The position numbers and the translations under genes are program-made. From Pseudomonas poae (GTDB taxonomy: Bacteria; Pseudomonadota; Gammaproteobacteria; Pseudomonadales; Pseudomonadaceae), in contig NZ_JYLI01000001.1 of the NCBI RefSeq assembly GCF_001439785.1, positions 310,001 through 374,000 on the forward strand: a stretch of 64,000 bases of DNA. Direction: 5' to 3'. Numbering within the stretch: the first letter of the stretch is position 1; each line of letters begins with the position of its first letter. Shown here piece after piece: positions 7,387-29,600 of this stretch. The notes under the pieces were generated by a model. It worked only from the letters and a program-made list of their open reading frames with translations, was not told where the DNA came from and did not search any database.

Positions 7387-9819
7387 ATGCCAGCACGACT
7401 CGGTCTCAGCCCCCTGAGCAAAGCGCTATCCATGCGCCGGGCCTTGAACATCAACCTTCTTCCGAGTGCCCTGGCGCTTGCGGTATCGCTGCCGATTGCA
7501 GGCTATGTACAGGCCCAGGAGATCGAGTTGAATATTCCTGCACAGCCGCTGGGGAGCGCGCTGCAGGAATTCGGCCGGCAGACCAATGTGCAGGTGTTGT
7601 ATAGCCCCGGGGATGTGCAGGGCAAGAACAGCCGCGCGGTCAAGGGCAAGATGGAGCCGCAGTTGGCGATCGCCACGCTGCTGGCAGGCACCTCGACCAC
7701 CCACAGCCTCAGCGGCAACTCGTTGACCATCACCGCTGCGGGGACCGCGACCGGACTGGAGCTGAGCCCCACCCAGGTCACCGGCAACATGCTCGGCAAC
7801 GTCACCGAAAACACCGGCTCCTATACGCCGGGGTCCATCGCGACCTCCACACGCCTGGTCCTGACGCCAAAGGAAACGCCACAGTCGGTCACCGTCGTCA
7901 CCCGTCAACACATGGATGACTTCGGTCTGAATAACGTGGATGACGTGATGCGCCACACGCCGGGCATTACGGTCTCCGCCTTCGACACCGAGCGCAGCAA
8001 TTACTACGCCCGGGGGTTCTCCATCAATAACTTCCAGTACGACGGGATTCCGTCCACCTCGCGCAACGTTGCCTACTCGGCAGGCAACACCCTGAGCGAC
8101 ATGGCGATCTACGACCGCGTCGAAGTGCTCAAGGGTGCCACCGGCCTGTTGACCGGCGCAGGTTCGCTGGGCGCAACCATCAACCTGGTGCGTAAAAAAC
8201 CCACCGCCGACTTCCAGGGCCACGCTTCACTGGGCGCCGGTTCCTGGGACAACTACCGCAGCGAACTGGACGTCAGCGGGCCGCTGACCGAAACCGGCAA
8301 TGTGCGTGGCCGCGCCGTCGCCGCCTATCAGGACAAACACTCGTTCATGGACCGCTATGAGCGCAAAAGCCCGACCTACTACGGCATCATGGAGTTCGAC
8401 CTGTCGCCCGATACCATGCTGACGGTAGGCGGCGACTATCAGGACAGCCTGCCCAAAGGCTCTTCGTGGTCCGGCAGCTTCCCGCTGATCGACGCCCAGG
8501 GTAATCGCAACAAAGTGAAGCGCTCGTTCAACAACGCCGCCGACTGGAGCAGTTGGGAGCAGTACACCCGCACCGCGTTCGCCATGCTCGAGCATGACCT
8601 CGGTGGAGGTTGGGTCACCAAGCTGCAGCTGGACCACAAGATCAACGGTTATCACGCGCTGATGGGTTCGATTCAGGGCGATACCCCGGCTCTGGACGGT
8701 ACATCGCAGCTCACCTCGGGCAAATACACCGGTGAAACCGTCAGTGACTCGGGCGACCTGTATGTGAGCGGCCCCTTCAGCCTGGGTGGCCGCGAGCATG
8801 AACTGGTATTCGGTGGCTCCATCAGCTCCTCGGAGTGGAAGGGCAACGGTTACTGGAACCTTGCGCCCAACCTGGTCGACTTCAACAACTGGCACGGTAA
8901 CGCCCGCGAACCGGACTGGGGTCAGTCGCAATCGAAAATCGACGACACCGTACGCCAGACCGGCATGTACATGACTACCCGCCTGAACCTCGCCGACGAC
9001 CTCAAGCTGTTGCTTGGCGGCCGCGTTGTCAACTACACGGTGACCGGTAATAACCCGACCTACCGTGAGTCGGGACGTTTTGTGCCTTACGTCGGTGCGG
9101 TATACGACCTGAACGATACCTACTCGGTCTACGCCAGCTATACCGACATTTTCATGCCACAGGAAAGCTACAACCGCGACAGGAACGACAAACTGCTTGA
9201 GCCGGACGAAGGCCAGAACTGGGAGCTGGGCATCAAGGCAGACTTCCTGGATGGTCGTGTGAACGCCAGCGCCGCCTACTTCGAGATTCATGAAGACAAC
9301 CGTTCCGTGTCGGACGACGACTACAACAACTTGAAGCCTACGCCGTCGAATTATGCGTTCAAGGGCACCCAGGCCGTGACCAAGGGTTACGAGCTGGAAA
9401 TGTCAGGCGAAATCGCTCCGGGCTGGCAACTCCAGGGCGGTTACACCCACAAGATTGTGCGTGACGACAAGGACGTGAAAATTTCCACGTTCGAACCGGA
9501 AGATCAGGTCAGCCTCTACACCACATACAAACTCAAGGGCAATCTGGACAAGTTGACCGTCGGCGGTGGCGCTCGCTGGCAGAGCGTTGGCTGGCAGGAT
9601 ATCTACAACAGTCCGCGTGGCGGCTATGAGGAATTCTCTCAAAAGGCCTACTGGCTGGTGGACGCGATGGCGCGTTATCAATTCACCAAAAACGTGTCGG
9701 CCACGTTGAATATCAATAACGTCTTCGACAAGTCCTACTACACCAACATCGGCTTCTATAACTCCGCCGCTTATGGTGAACCTCGTAACTTCATGCTCAG
9801 CACCCGCTGGGACTTCTGA
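7387..9819 (+). CDS. fpvA: FpvA, ferripyoverdine TonB-dependent outer-membrane receptor
   Basis: An 810-residue TonB-dependent transducer. It has a signal peptide (to about residue 42, YVQA), an STN signalling domain (about 47-118; IELNIPAQPLGSALQEF start), a TonB-box-like segment, a plug domain (about 155-265) and a 22-strand barrel ending in the outer-membrane signature STRWDF. The STN domain shows it should signal ligand binding to an anti-sigma factor (FpvR type), which controls PvdS and FpvI; none of these genes is in the window. An internal ATG at 7435 would also give a signal peptide, but 7387 is preceded by a purine-rich stretch. Its place beside the NRPS genes suggests it recognises the pyoverdine made here. 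Confidence 0.94.
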   Translation: MPARLGLSPLSKALSMRRALNINLLPSALALAVSLPIAGYVQAQEIELNIPAQPLGSALQEFGRQTNVQVLYSPGDVQGKNSRAVKGKMEPQLAIATLLAGTSTTHSLSGNSLTITAAGTATGLELSPTQVTGNMLGNVTENTGSYTPGSIATSTRLVLTPKETPQSVTVVTRQHMDDFGLNNVDDVMRHTPGITVSAFDTERSNYYARGFSINNFQYDGIPSTSRNVAYSAGNTLSDMAIYDRVEVLKGATGLLTGAGSLGATINLVRKKPTADFQGHASLGAGSWDNYRSELDVSGPLTETGNVRGRAVAAYQDKHSFMDRYERKSPTYYGIMEFDLSPDTMLTVGGDYQDSLPKGSSWSGSFPLIDAQGNRNKVKRSFNNAADWSSWEQYTRTAFAMLEHDLGGGWVTKLQLDHKINGYHALMGSIQGDTPALDGTSQLTSGKYTGETVSDSGDLYVSGPFSLGGREHELVFGGSISSSEWKGNGYWNLAPNLVDFNNWHGNAREPDWGQSQSKIDDTVRQTGMYMTTRLNLADDLKLLLGGRVVNYTVTGNNPTYRESGRFVPYVGAVYDLNDTYSVYASYTDIFMPQESYNRDRNDKLLEPDEGQNWELGIKADFLDGRVNASAAYFEIHEDNRSVSDDDYNNLKPTPSNYAFKGTQAVTKGYELEMSGEIAPGWQLQGGYTHKIVRDDKDVKISTFEPEDQVSLYTTYKLKGNLDKLTVGGGARWQSVGWQDIYNSPRGGYEEFSQKAYWLVDAMARYQFTKNVSATLNINNVFDKSYYTNIGFYNSAAYGEPRNFMLSTRWDF

Positions 9820-9851
9820 GGCGCATCAATCAACGGATGACGGTCTGAATT

Positions 9852-9887
9852 AAAACGCCCCGAGCCTTCAAGGCCCGGGGCGTTTTT
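9852..9887 (+). terminator. intrinsic terminator after fpvA
   Basis: An 11-bp perfect stem (aaaacgccccg at 9852-9862 with cggggcgtttt at 9876-9886) ends in a T-run, 33 nt after the fpvA stop. The A-run on the other arm could let it act in both directions. Confidence 0.9.
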
Positions 9888-9945
9888 GTGTGTGCCGCCA
9901 CGCCCAATCTGCGATCTAGCGCTGTCACGCAGCAAACTGGAGCCT

Positions 9946-9966
9946 CTGTGGCGAGCGGGCTTGCCC
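9946..9966. repeat. single REP-like head
   Basis: ctgtggcgagcgggcttgccc is the head of a common P. fluorescens REP sequence. It sits about 25 bp before the long repeat in the fpvA-pvdD gap. Confidence 0.6.
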
Positions 9967-9991
9967 TAATGCTGTTCAGTTAAACGCAGAT

Positions 9992-10161
9992 TCCCTGTGG
10001 CGAGCAGGCTTGTCCTGCGTTGGGCTGCGCAGCAGCCCCAAAACCAGGCCCTGAGCCGTATCAGGTACACCGCGTTTTGCTGGATTGGGGGCGCTTCGCA
10101 CCCCAACGCGGGGCAAGCCCGCTCGCCACAATAAGCCCACACACTTTCCTTAACTGAACGG
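9992..10161. repeat. 170-bp REP-type repeat, copy 2
   Basis: Direct copy of 4376-4545 with three mismatches. It lies just after the 3' end of the NRPS operon, so the two copies bracket pvdF-pvdE-fpvA. Together with the terminator and REP head it accounts for the 364-bp gap between fpvA and pvdD. Confidence 0.9.
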
Positions 10162-10183
10162 AGTCAGGGCACCCCCTGCAACA

Positions 10184-20671
<10,488 letters not shown>

Positions 20672-20674
20672 GGG

Positions 20675-23600
20675 TCAAATCGCCTCTAGTTCGCTCAAAA
20701 AGTCACGAAGGTCATCAAAATCTTCCACGGTGCCGGCGCGCAAAGTGGCTGCGGCCTGCACATAGGCCTGCAGCGATTCGGTCTGGAACAGCTCCATCAG
20801 CGGCACTTCCAGGCCCAGTTCGGCCTGGACCCGCGAGGTGATCTGGATCGCCAGCAGGGAATGCCCGCCCACTTCGAAGAAGTTGTCGTTCAGGCCCACC
20901 TGCGGCAGGTGCAGAATGTCGGCCCAGATGGCAGCGATCTGCTGTTCCAGTTCGCTGACCGGCGCCACGTAGCGCTGCTGCATCTGGCTGGCGTCCGGCA
21001 CGGGCAGGCCCTTGCGGTCGAGCTTGCCGTTGGGGGTCAGCGGCATCTGCGCGAGGAACACGAAGTGCGCGGGCACCATGTAGTCCGGCAAGCGCACCTT
21101 CAAGGCGCGGCGCAGGGTATCGCGCCACGCGGCTTCGTCGGCCACCGCCTCTGCCGCCACCACGTAGGCCACCAGTTGCTTGCCGGTCGGGCCGTCCTGG
21201 GCGACCACCACGGTTTCGCCGACGTTGTCCTGCTCGCGCAGGCGCGCTTCGATTTCGCCCAGTTCGATACGGAAACCGCGGATTTTCACCTGGTGGTCGA
21301 CACGGCCGAGGTAGTCCACCACGCCATCGGCGCGCCCTCGGGTGAGGTCGCCGCTACGATAGACGCGACTGCCGGGCTGGCCGAACGGATCCGGCACAAA
21401 GCGTTCGGCAGTGAGGGCCGGGCGCTCCAGGTAACCACGGGCCACACCCTCCCCGCCCAGGTACAGCTCGCCGGCCACGCCGATGGGCTGCAAGTTCAAC
21501 TGCGCATCCAGCACGTAGCCGCTGCGATTGCCCAGCAGCGTGCCGATTGGCGCATACACGGCGCCGCACGGGTCACCCCGGCGCGCTTTCCACAGCAGCG
21601 GCGTGACCACGGTCTCGGTGGGGCCATAGCCGTTGAACAGGTAGGTGGGTTTCAGCGCGCGCCAGGCCAGGTCGTAGCTGGCTTGCGCCACGGCATCACC
21701 GCCGAAGCAATAGACCCGCACGGCCGGTGGATTGCCGTCGCGCTCGGCATGCTCGGCCAGTTGTTGCAGGTACACCGGCGGGAACACCGCCATCGTCACG
21801 CTGTGGCGATGCATTTGCTGATAGGTGTATTCGGGCAGCCACAGGCTGTCATCGCGGATCAGCACGCTGGCGCCATTGATCAGCGGGTGCATCCAGCCTT
21901 CGTGGGAGCCATCGAAGGCGAACGACATGAAGTGCAACTCGCAATCGGCCGGGCCGGTTTCGTAGCGCTCGCCGGTGGCGATGATGTGCGCCACCAAAGG
22001 GCCGTGCGCCACCGCGACGCCCTTGGGCATGCCGGTGGAACCCGAGGTGTAGATGACATAGGCCAGGTTGTCGCCCTCCAGCGCGACAACCGGTGCCGTG
22101 TCGCTGTCACCGGCCCAGTCCTCGGTGCGATCAATCGCCAGCGTCGCGACCGCCTCAGGAACCGGCAACTGCTGCAACGCACAGGTATGCGTCAGCAGCA
22201 GTTGTGCGCGGCTGTCCTGCAGCATGTACAGCAATCGGTCACGCGGGTACTCAATATCCAGCGGCACATACACGCCACCGGCCTTCATTACCGCGAGGAA
22301 CGCCACCATGATCTCGGCACTGCGCGGCATGGCAATCGCCACCCGCACTTCCGGGCCGATACCCTGGGCGATCAAGGCATGGGCCAGGCGGTTGGCCTGG
22401 CTGTCGAGTTCGCCGTAGGTCAGGGTCTGCGCGTCGAACTTGACCGCCACCGCCTGCGGGGCTTCCCGCGCTCGGTCGGCGATCAGTTCGTGCACCAGCC
22501 GCTCAGCCGGGAAGCCGGCGTCGGTGCGATTCCATAGATCAAGAATATGCTGTTGCTCATCCGCATCCAGCAAGTTGAGCGCGCCGATAGGCTGTTGCCG
22601 GTCGGCAACCATCGCCCGCAACAGGTTCTGCCAGTGGCCGGCCATGCGCTCGATGGTCGCCGGCGCGAACAGGTCGGTGGCGTAACTCAGGGACGCGCGC
22701 AGCGCATGCTGGCTTTCTTCAACGTCCAGCGCCAGATCGAACTGCGCAATGTCTTCATCCCAGCTCAACACCTCGATACTCAAATCGTCCAGGCGTTGCA
22801 AATGGCTGTCGACAGACGTCTGGCGATGGTTGAACAGCACCTGGAACAGCGGGCTCAGACTCAGGCTGCGCTCGGGCTGCAAGGCCTCCACCAGTTGCTC
22901 GAACGGCAGGTCCTGATGAGCCTGGGCCTCCAGCGCGCGCTGGCGGGTTTGCTGCAACAGGTGCTCGACGCTCATCTGCCCGTGGATATCGGCCTTGAGT
23001 ACCTGGGTGTTGACGAAAAAGCCGATCAGCCCTTCGGTTTCCACGCGATTGCGGTTGGCAATCGGCACGCCCACGCGCACGTCTTCCTGACCGCTGTAGC
23101 GGTGTAGCAAGGCCTGATAAGACGCCAGCAGCAGCATCGGCAGGGTCACTTCACAGCTGTGCGCCAGGCTGCGTAAATCGGCCAGCAGCGGCGCCGGCAA
23201 CTCGATGCCCAGGCGCGCGCCACGGTGGCTTTGCACGGCCGGGCGCAGGTAATCGAACGGCAATTCCAGCACCGGTTGCGAGCCACCCAGTTGCTCGCGC
23301 CAGTACGCCAATTGACGCGCTTTCTCGCCGGCCTGCATCCAGTCACGTTGCCACACGGCATAGTCGGCGTACTGGATCGGCAGAGCTGGCAAGTCCGGCG
23401 TGCGGCCGTGGCTGAACGCGGCGTACATCTGCACCAGTTCCTCGACCATCAATTGCATCGACCAGCCATCGGAGACGATGTGGTGCTGTACCAGCACCAA
23501 CACATGCTCATGGGCCGCCAGACGCAGCAGCCTGACCCGCAGCACGGGCCCCTGCCGCAAATCGAACGGCTGCCCGATGATCTGCGCAACGTCGGCTTTC

Positions 23601-26600
23601 AAGCGGGCTTCATCGCTGTCGCTCACTTCGACATCGATCAGGCCCGAGTCCTCGATGACCTGCACCGTCGCGCCGCCCTCTTGTCGCAGGTGCGTGCGCA
23701 GGCTTTCATGGCGCGCCAGCAAGGTGTCGACACTGCGTTGCAACGCGGCCAGATCCAGCGGGCCGTGCAAACGCAGGGCGCTGGGGATGTGGTAGGCGGC
23801 GCTGTCAGGGTCCAGTTGCCAGAGGAACCACTGGCGTTCCTGGGCGTAGGACAATGGCAACGGCTGGCTGCGGTCAACCGGGACCAGCGGCGGTGCGAGC
23901 ACCGCCTCCTCGCCCAGCGCCAGCACGAAATCACCCAGCAGCGGCTGTTCGAACAGGCGCTTGAGCGGCACTTCCAGCGCCAGTGCCTGGCGCACGCGGG
24001 ACACCACGCGGGTGGCCAGCAACGAATGGCCACCCAGCTCGAAGAAGTGATCGTCGAGACCCACCTGCGGCACGCCCAGAACCTCGGCCCAGATCGCCGC
24101 GACGTGCTGCTCGCGCACGCTGACCGGCGGCACATGGCCTTTGCTCGGCAGCGCGGCGTCAACCCTGGGCAGGGCCTTGCGGTCGAGCTTGCCGTTGGGG
24201 GTCAGCGGCAGGCAGTCGAGAAACATCACCTGCGCGGGCACCATGTAGTCCGGCAAGTGTGCACGCAGGGCGGCTTTATAGGACGCCTGAGGTTGCGGTT
24301 GGGCGGTCACCAGATACGCGATCAGGCGATCGTTATCGGCCAGCACCACGGCCTCGCGCACACCGACCTGTTCGCGCAGGCAGGCTTCGATTTCGCCCAG
24401 TTCGATACGGAAACCGCGCACTTTCACCTGATGATCGACCCGACCGATATACGCCACCACGCCATCGGCGCGGTAGCGTGCCAAATCGCCGGTGCGGTAC
24501 AGGCGCTCGCCCGGCGCACCGTAGGGGTTGGGCACAAAACGCTCGGCCGTGAGTGCCGGCCGCGCGTGGTAACCGCGCGCCAGGCCGACGCCGCCGATCA
24601 GCAGTTCGCCTGCCGCACCCACCGGGCTTGGCGTCAGCCCGGCATTGAGAATGAACAGCGCGGTATTGGCCACCGGCCGCCCGACAAAAGGCTGCGCGGT
24701 GGTCAGGCGATGCGCCGCCGACCAGATAGTGGTTTCAGTGGGGCCATACAGGTTCCACACCGGGCCTTGCAGATCGAGCAGGCGCTGGGCCAGGTCGACC
24801 GGCAGTGCTTCACCGCCGCACAGGCACTGAATGCCATTCAGCAACTGGGCCCGCGGGCTTTCCAGCAGCATGCGCCAGCTGGACGGAGTGGCTTGCAGCA
24901 CGGTGACAGCCTGATCGTGGGCCATGTCGATGATCGCTTCGGGATCGAGGGCCATGTCCTGATCGCTGAGCAGCACCATCGCGCCCACGGTCAACGGCAC
25001 GTAAAGCTCCAGGGCAAAAATGTCGAACGAGAACGTCGTCAGCGACAGCATCCGCGCCTCGCGTCCGATCTCCAGAGTAGCGGCCATGCCGCTGGCAAAG
25101 CTGCACAGCGCCTGATGCGGCACCATCACGCCCTTTGGCTTGCCGGTGGAGCCGGAGGTGTAGATCACGTAGGCCAGGTGCTGCGGCGCCACTTCGACCT
25201 GCGGGTTGTGCTCGGCGCTCTCGGCGCAGTCCATCGTCAGCACCTGCACACCGTCGGGCAGCGGCAGGCGTCCGAGCAATGGCGGCTGGGTCAGCAGCAC
25301 CCGCGCACGGCTGTCGTCGAGCATGAACGCCAGACGGTCGGCGGGGAATTGCGGGTCCAACGGTACATAGGCGCCACCGGCCTTGAGGATCGCCAGCAGG
25401 CCAACCACCATCTGAAGCGAACGCTCGACATGCACGGCCACCAGCACGTCAGGGCCCACGCCCGCCGCGATCAGGCGATGGGCCAGGCCGTTGGCACGGC
25501 GGTTGAGTTCACCGTAGCTCAAGGCGTCGCCGTTGAATTGCACGGCGGTCGCGTCCGGCTGCGCCAGCGCGTGTGCCTCGAACAACGAGTGCACGCAGCG
25601 CTCGCGCGGGTAGTCGACCTGCGTGCGGTTCCAGTCTTCGAGTATTTGCCGGCACTGCGGCGCGCTGAGCAGGGTCAGTTCATCCAGGGCCTGGGACGCA
25701 TCGCGCACCACCGCACGCAGCAGGGTGTGCCAGTACTCGGCCATGCGCTCCACGGTCGCGGGCAGGAACAGGTCGGTGGCGTAGGTCAGCGAAGCCCACA
25801 GGCCATCGGCGGACTCTTCGGTTTCCAGGTTGAGGTCAAATTGGGTGGTGTGAGCTGCCCAGTCCACCGGCTGCAGGTCCAGCCCGGCCAATTGCAGGGG
25901 GGCGGTGCGCCGGTTGTCCTGGTGATTGAACATCACCTGGAACAGCGGGTTATGGCTGAGGCTGCGCGCCGGTTGCAGCGCTTCAACCAACTGCTCGAAC
26001 GGCAGGTCCTGATGGGCCTGGGCTTGCAGAGCGCGTTGCTTGACCTGGGCGAGCAACTGGTCGAATGGCATCTGCCCATGCAGGTTGGCCTGGAGTACCT
26101 GGGTGTTGACGAAAAAGCCGATCAGGCGCTCGGTTTCCAGGCGGTTGCGGTTGGCGATCGGCACCCCGACGCGCACCTCGGTCTGCCCGCTGTAGCGATG
26201 CAGCAAGGTCTGGAACGACGCCAGCAGCAACATGAACAGCGTCACGTCCTGACGCTGGGCGAGTGCCTTGAGTTCGGTCACCAGCGCAGTGTCCAGGTGA
26301 ATCTGCCGACGCGCACCGCGATGGCTTTGCACCGCCGGGCGCGGGTGGTCCAGCGGCAGTTCCAGCAGCGGATGCTCGCTGCCCAGCGTCGCGCACCAGT
26401 AATCGAGCTGGCGCTGCTGCTCACCGGCGGCCATCCAGTCGCGCTGCCACTGCGCATAGTCGGCGTACTGGAGCGGCAACGCCGGCCGTTGCGCCTGGCC
26501 CTGATACAGCGCCACCAGCTCATCCACCATCACGTGCATCGACCAGCCGTCGGAGATGATGTGATGCTGGGTGATCACCAGCACCTGGTGCTCGGCGTCG

Positions 26601-29600
26601 ATTTCCAGCAGTTTCACCCGCATCAGCGGGCCGTTGCGCAGGTCGAAGGGCCGCTGGATTTCCTGCGTCACGGCCTGCTCGAGCGCCTGGGCGTCGATGG
26701 GTTGTCGTTCGATCGGCATGGCGAAAGAGGGGTGAATCATCTGCCAGGTACGCTCGCCCTCCTCCACAAAGGTGGTGCGCAGTGGCTCGTGGCGTTGAAC
26801 CAGGCACTGCAGGGCGCGCTCAAGGGCCGCTGTATCCAGTTGACCGCGCAGGTGCAGCGCAATGGGCACGTGGTAGGCGGCGCTGGTAGTGTCCAGTTGC
26901 CAGAGGAACCACTGGCGTTCCTGGGCGAACGACAGGGCCAGCGGTTGATCACGATCAACGGCCGTCAGAGCCGGTGCCGTATCGGCCTGCAAGCCGGCGC
27001 AGGCCAGGGCGAAGGCTTCCAGCGTCGGCTGTTCGAACAACGCCCGCAACGGCACTTCCAGCGCCAGTTCGTGGCGCACCCGCGAGACCACCTGGGTGGC
27101 GAGTAATGAATGACCGCCGCGCTCGAAGAAGTGGTCATCGAGGCCCACCTGTTCAACCTGCAACACGGTCTGCCAGATCCCGGCCAAGCGCTGTTGCAGC
27201 GGGCTTTGCGGTGCACGGTAAGCCTGCAGCGTCAGGTTCAGGTCCGGTGCCGGCAGTGCGCGGCGATCCAGCTTGCCATTGATGTTCAGCGGCAAGGCGT
27301 CGAGGACCACCCACTGCGCGGGCACCATGTAGTCCGGCAATGAGCGGCGCAGGGTCGCCGCCAGCGCCTGGGTGTCCAGGCTGTGTGCCTCGGTTGCGAC
27401 GACATACGCCACCAGCTGCGCACCGGTCGCGCCCGGCAGGGCCAGCACGGCCGCTTCACGCACCTGCGGCAAGGCTTGCAGGCCGGCCTCGATTTCGCCC
27501 ATCTCGATCCGGAAACCGCGAATCTTCACTTGATGGTCGATGCGCCCCACATACTCCAGCGCACCGGCCTCGGTGTAACGGGCCAGGTCGCCGCTGCGGT
27601 AGAGCCGCGCACCGGGGACACTGGAAAACGGGTCCGGCAGGAAGCGTTCGGCGGTCAGCGCCGGACGCTCGAAATAGCCCTGGGCAAGGCCGGCGTGTGC
27701 ACCGATGCACAACTCGCCGACGCCGTCGGTGGCGAGCAACTCGAAACCGCTGTCGAGCACGTATAACGCACGGCCCGCAATTGCACGGCCAATCGGCACG
27801 CCAAACGCGTCGCCGGCGTCGGTCAACTGGCAGTCATGCACGCTGGACACCACCGTGGCCTCGGTCGGCCCGTAGGTGTTGAGCAAGCGCACAGCGCCCA
27901 GCCCGGCCGCATGCCAGGCGCGCACGCCTTCCACGGCCATGGCTTCCCCGCCCACATGCACTTGGCGCAGGTTGCCCAGAGAGCGCCGCTGCGCAGCGCA
28001 CTCCTTGGCGAGCAAATACCAGTAAGCGGCGGGCAAGTCGGCCAAGGTCACGCCCTGGTCGACGATTTCCCGCGCCAGTTGCCCGGCGTCCCAGAGCTCG
28101 TCGCCGCGCATGATCAGTGCCGCGCCCGCGCACAGCGGCGGGTAGCACTGCTCGACAAAGCCGTCGAAGCTGAACGTGGCAAATTGCAGCACGCGGTCTT
28201 CTGCACTCAGCTGGCTGTAGCAGTGGGCACTGTCGCAGAACTGACCGAGGGCGGCGTGATCAATGGCCACGCCCTTGGGCTGACCAGTGGAGCCAGAGGT
28301 GTAGATCACATAGGCGAGGTCGGCGGCCTGCGCATGGTTGGGCGGATTGGTTGCCGGATAATCGCCCAGCTCATCACCGCCGGCGCTGAATGTCAGGCGC
28401 GTCAACCCTGACGGCAACGGCAACTCGGCCAGCAGGCCGGTTTCGCTGAGCAACAGGTCCAGACGACTGTCCCTCAGCATGTAGGCCAGACGCTCGGCCG
28501 GGTAACTCGGGTCCAACGGTACATAGGCGGCGCCGCTTTTGAGCACCGCCAGCAGGCTGACAATGAGCTGTGGGCCGCGCCGCGACGCCAATCCCACCCT
28601 GTGTCCCGGACCTGCGCCCAGTTCCAGCAAACGGTGCGCCAGGCGGTTGGCCCGCGCATTAAGTGCGGCATAGTCCAGCCGCTCGTTGCCCGCCTGCACG
28701 GCGAGGGCGAACGGCGTGGCCAGGGCCTGGGCGGCGATGCGCTCGTGCACCCGCAGAGGGTGCGGCGCTGCAGCGGACTGCTGGCTGAGGACGAGCATTT
28801 CGCGCTGCGCGTTGGCGTCCAGCAGTTGCAGACTGCCCAGCGGCCTGTCGGCATCAGCCATCATTTGCCCCAGCAGGTGCTGCAGGTTGGCGCTCAATCG
28901 CGCCACCTGCGCAGCACTGAAGCGCGCGCGCTCATAGCTCAATTCCAAACGCAGGCTGTCGCCCAGTTCGATGCCCAGCGTCAGCGGGTAGCTGGTGCGC
29001 TCGTGGTTGTGCAGTGGCCCGAAGTTCAGGCCGGCAGGCGCGCCCTGCTTGAGTGCTTCGGCGACCGGGAAGTTTTCGAACACCAGCAGCGTGTCGAACA
29101 GCGCCCCACCCTGTTGGCCGGCCCAGCCCTGGATGTTGTAGAGCGGCACCTGTTCGTGGTCGCGAAGGCTGAGGTTGAGTGCCTGCAACTCGCCCAGCCA
29201 CGCGCCTGTCGACTGAGCTGGCGAGGCCGCACTGATGATCGGCAGGGTATTGATGAACAGGCCCAGTTGCTGCTCGATGCCCGGCAGCGGCGCGGACCTC
29301 CCGGCGACCGTGGCGCCAAACACCACGCAATCCTGGCCGGTGTAGCGTTGCAGCAACAGGCTCCAGGCGCCTTGCAGTACGGTGTTGAGGGTCACTTTGT
29401 GCTGGCGGGCGAAAGCGCCAAGGGCGACGGTGAACTCGCTGCCGAGCACCACCTGATGGTCGGCCATGCCCGCGCCGTCCACCGGCGCACGCAGCGCATC
29501 GGCCAGCAGGGTCGGTGCCTGCACAGGCGCAAGGGCGGCTTTCCAGAACGCTTCGCCCGACGCCTGCTGTTGCAGCCAGCCGAGGTAATCGCCGAACTGT

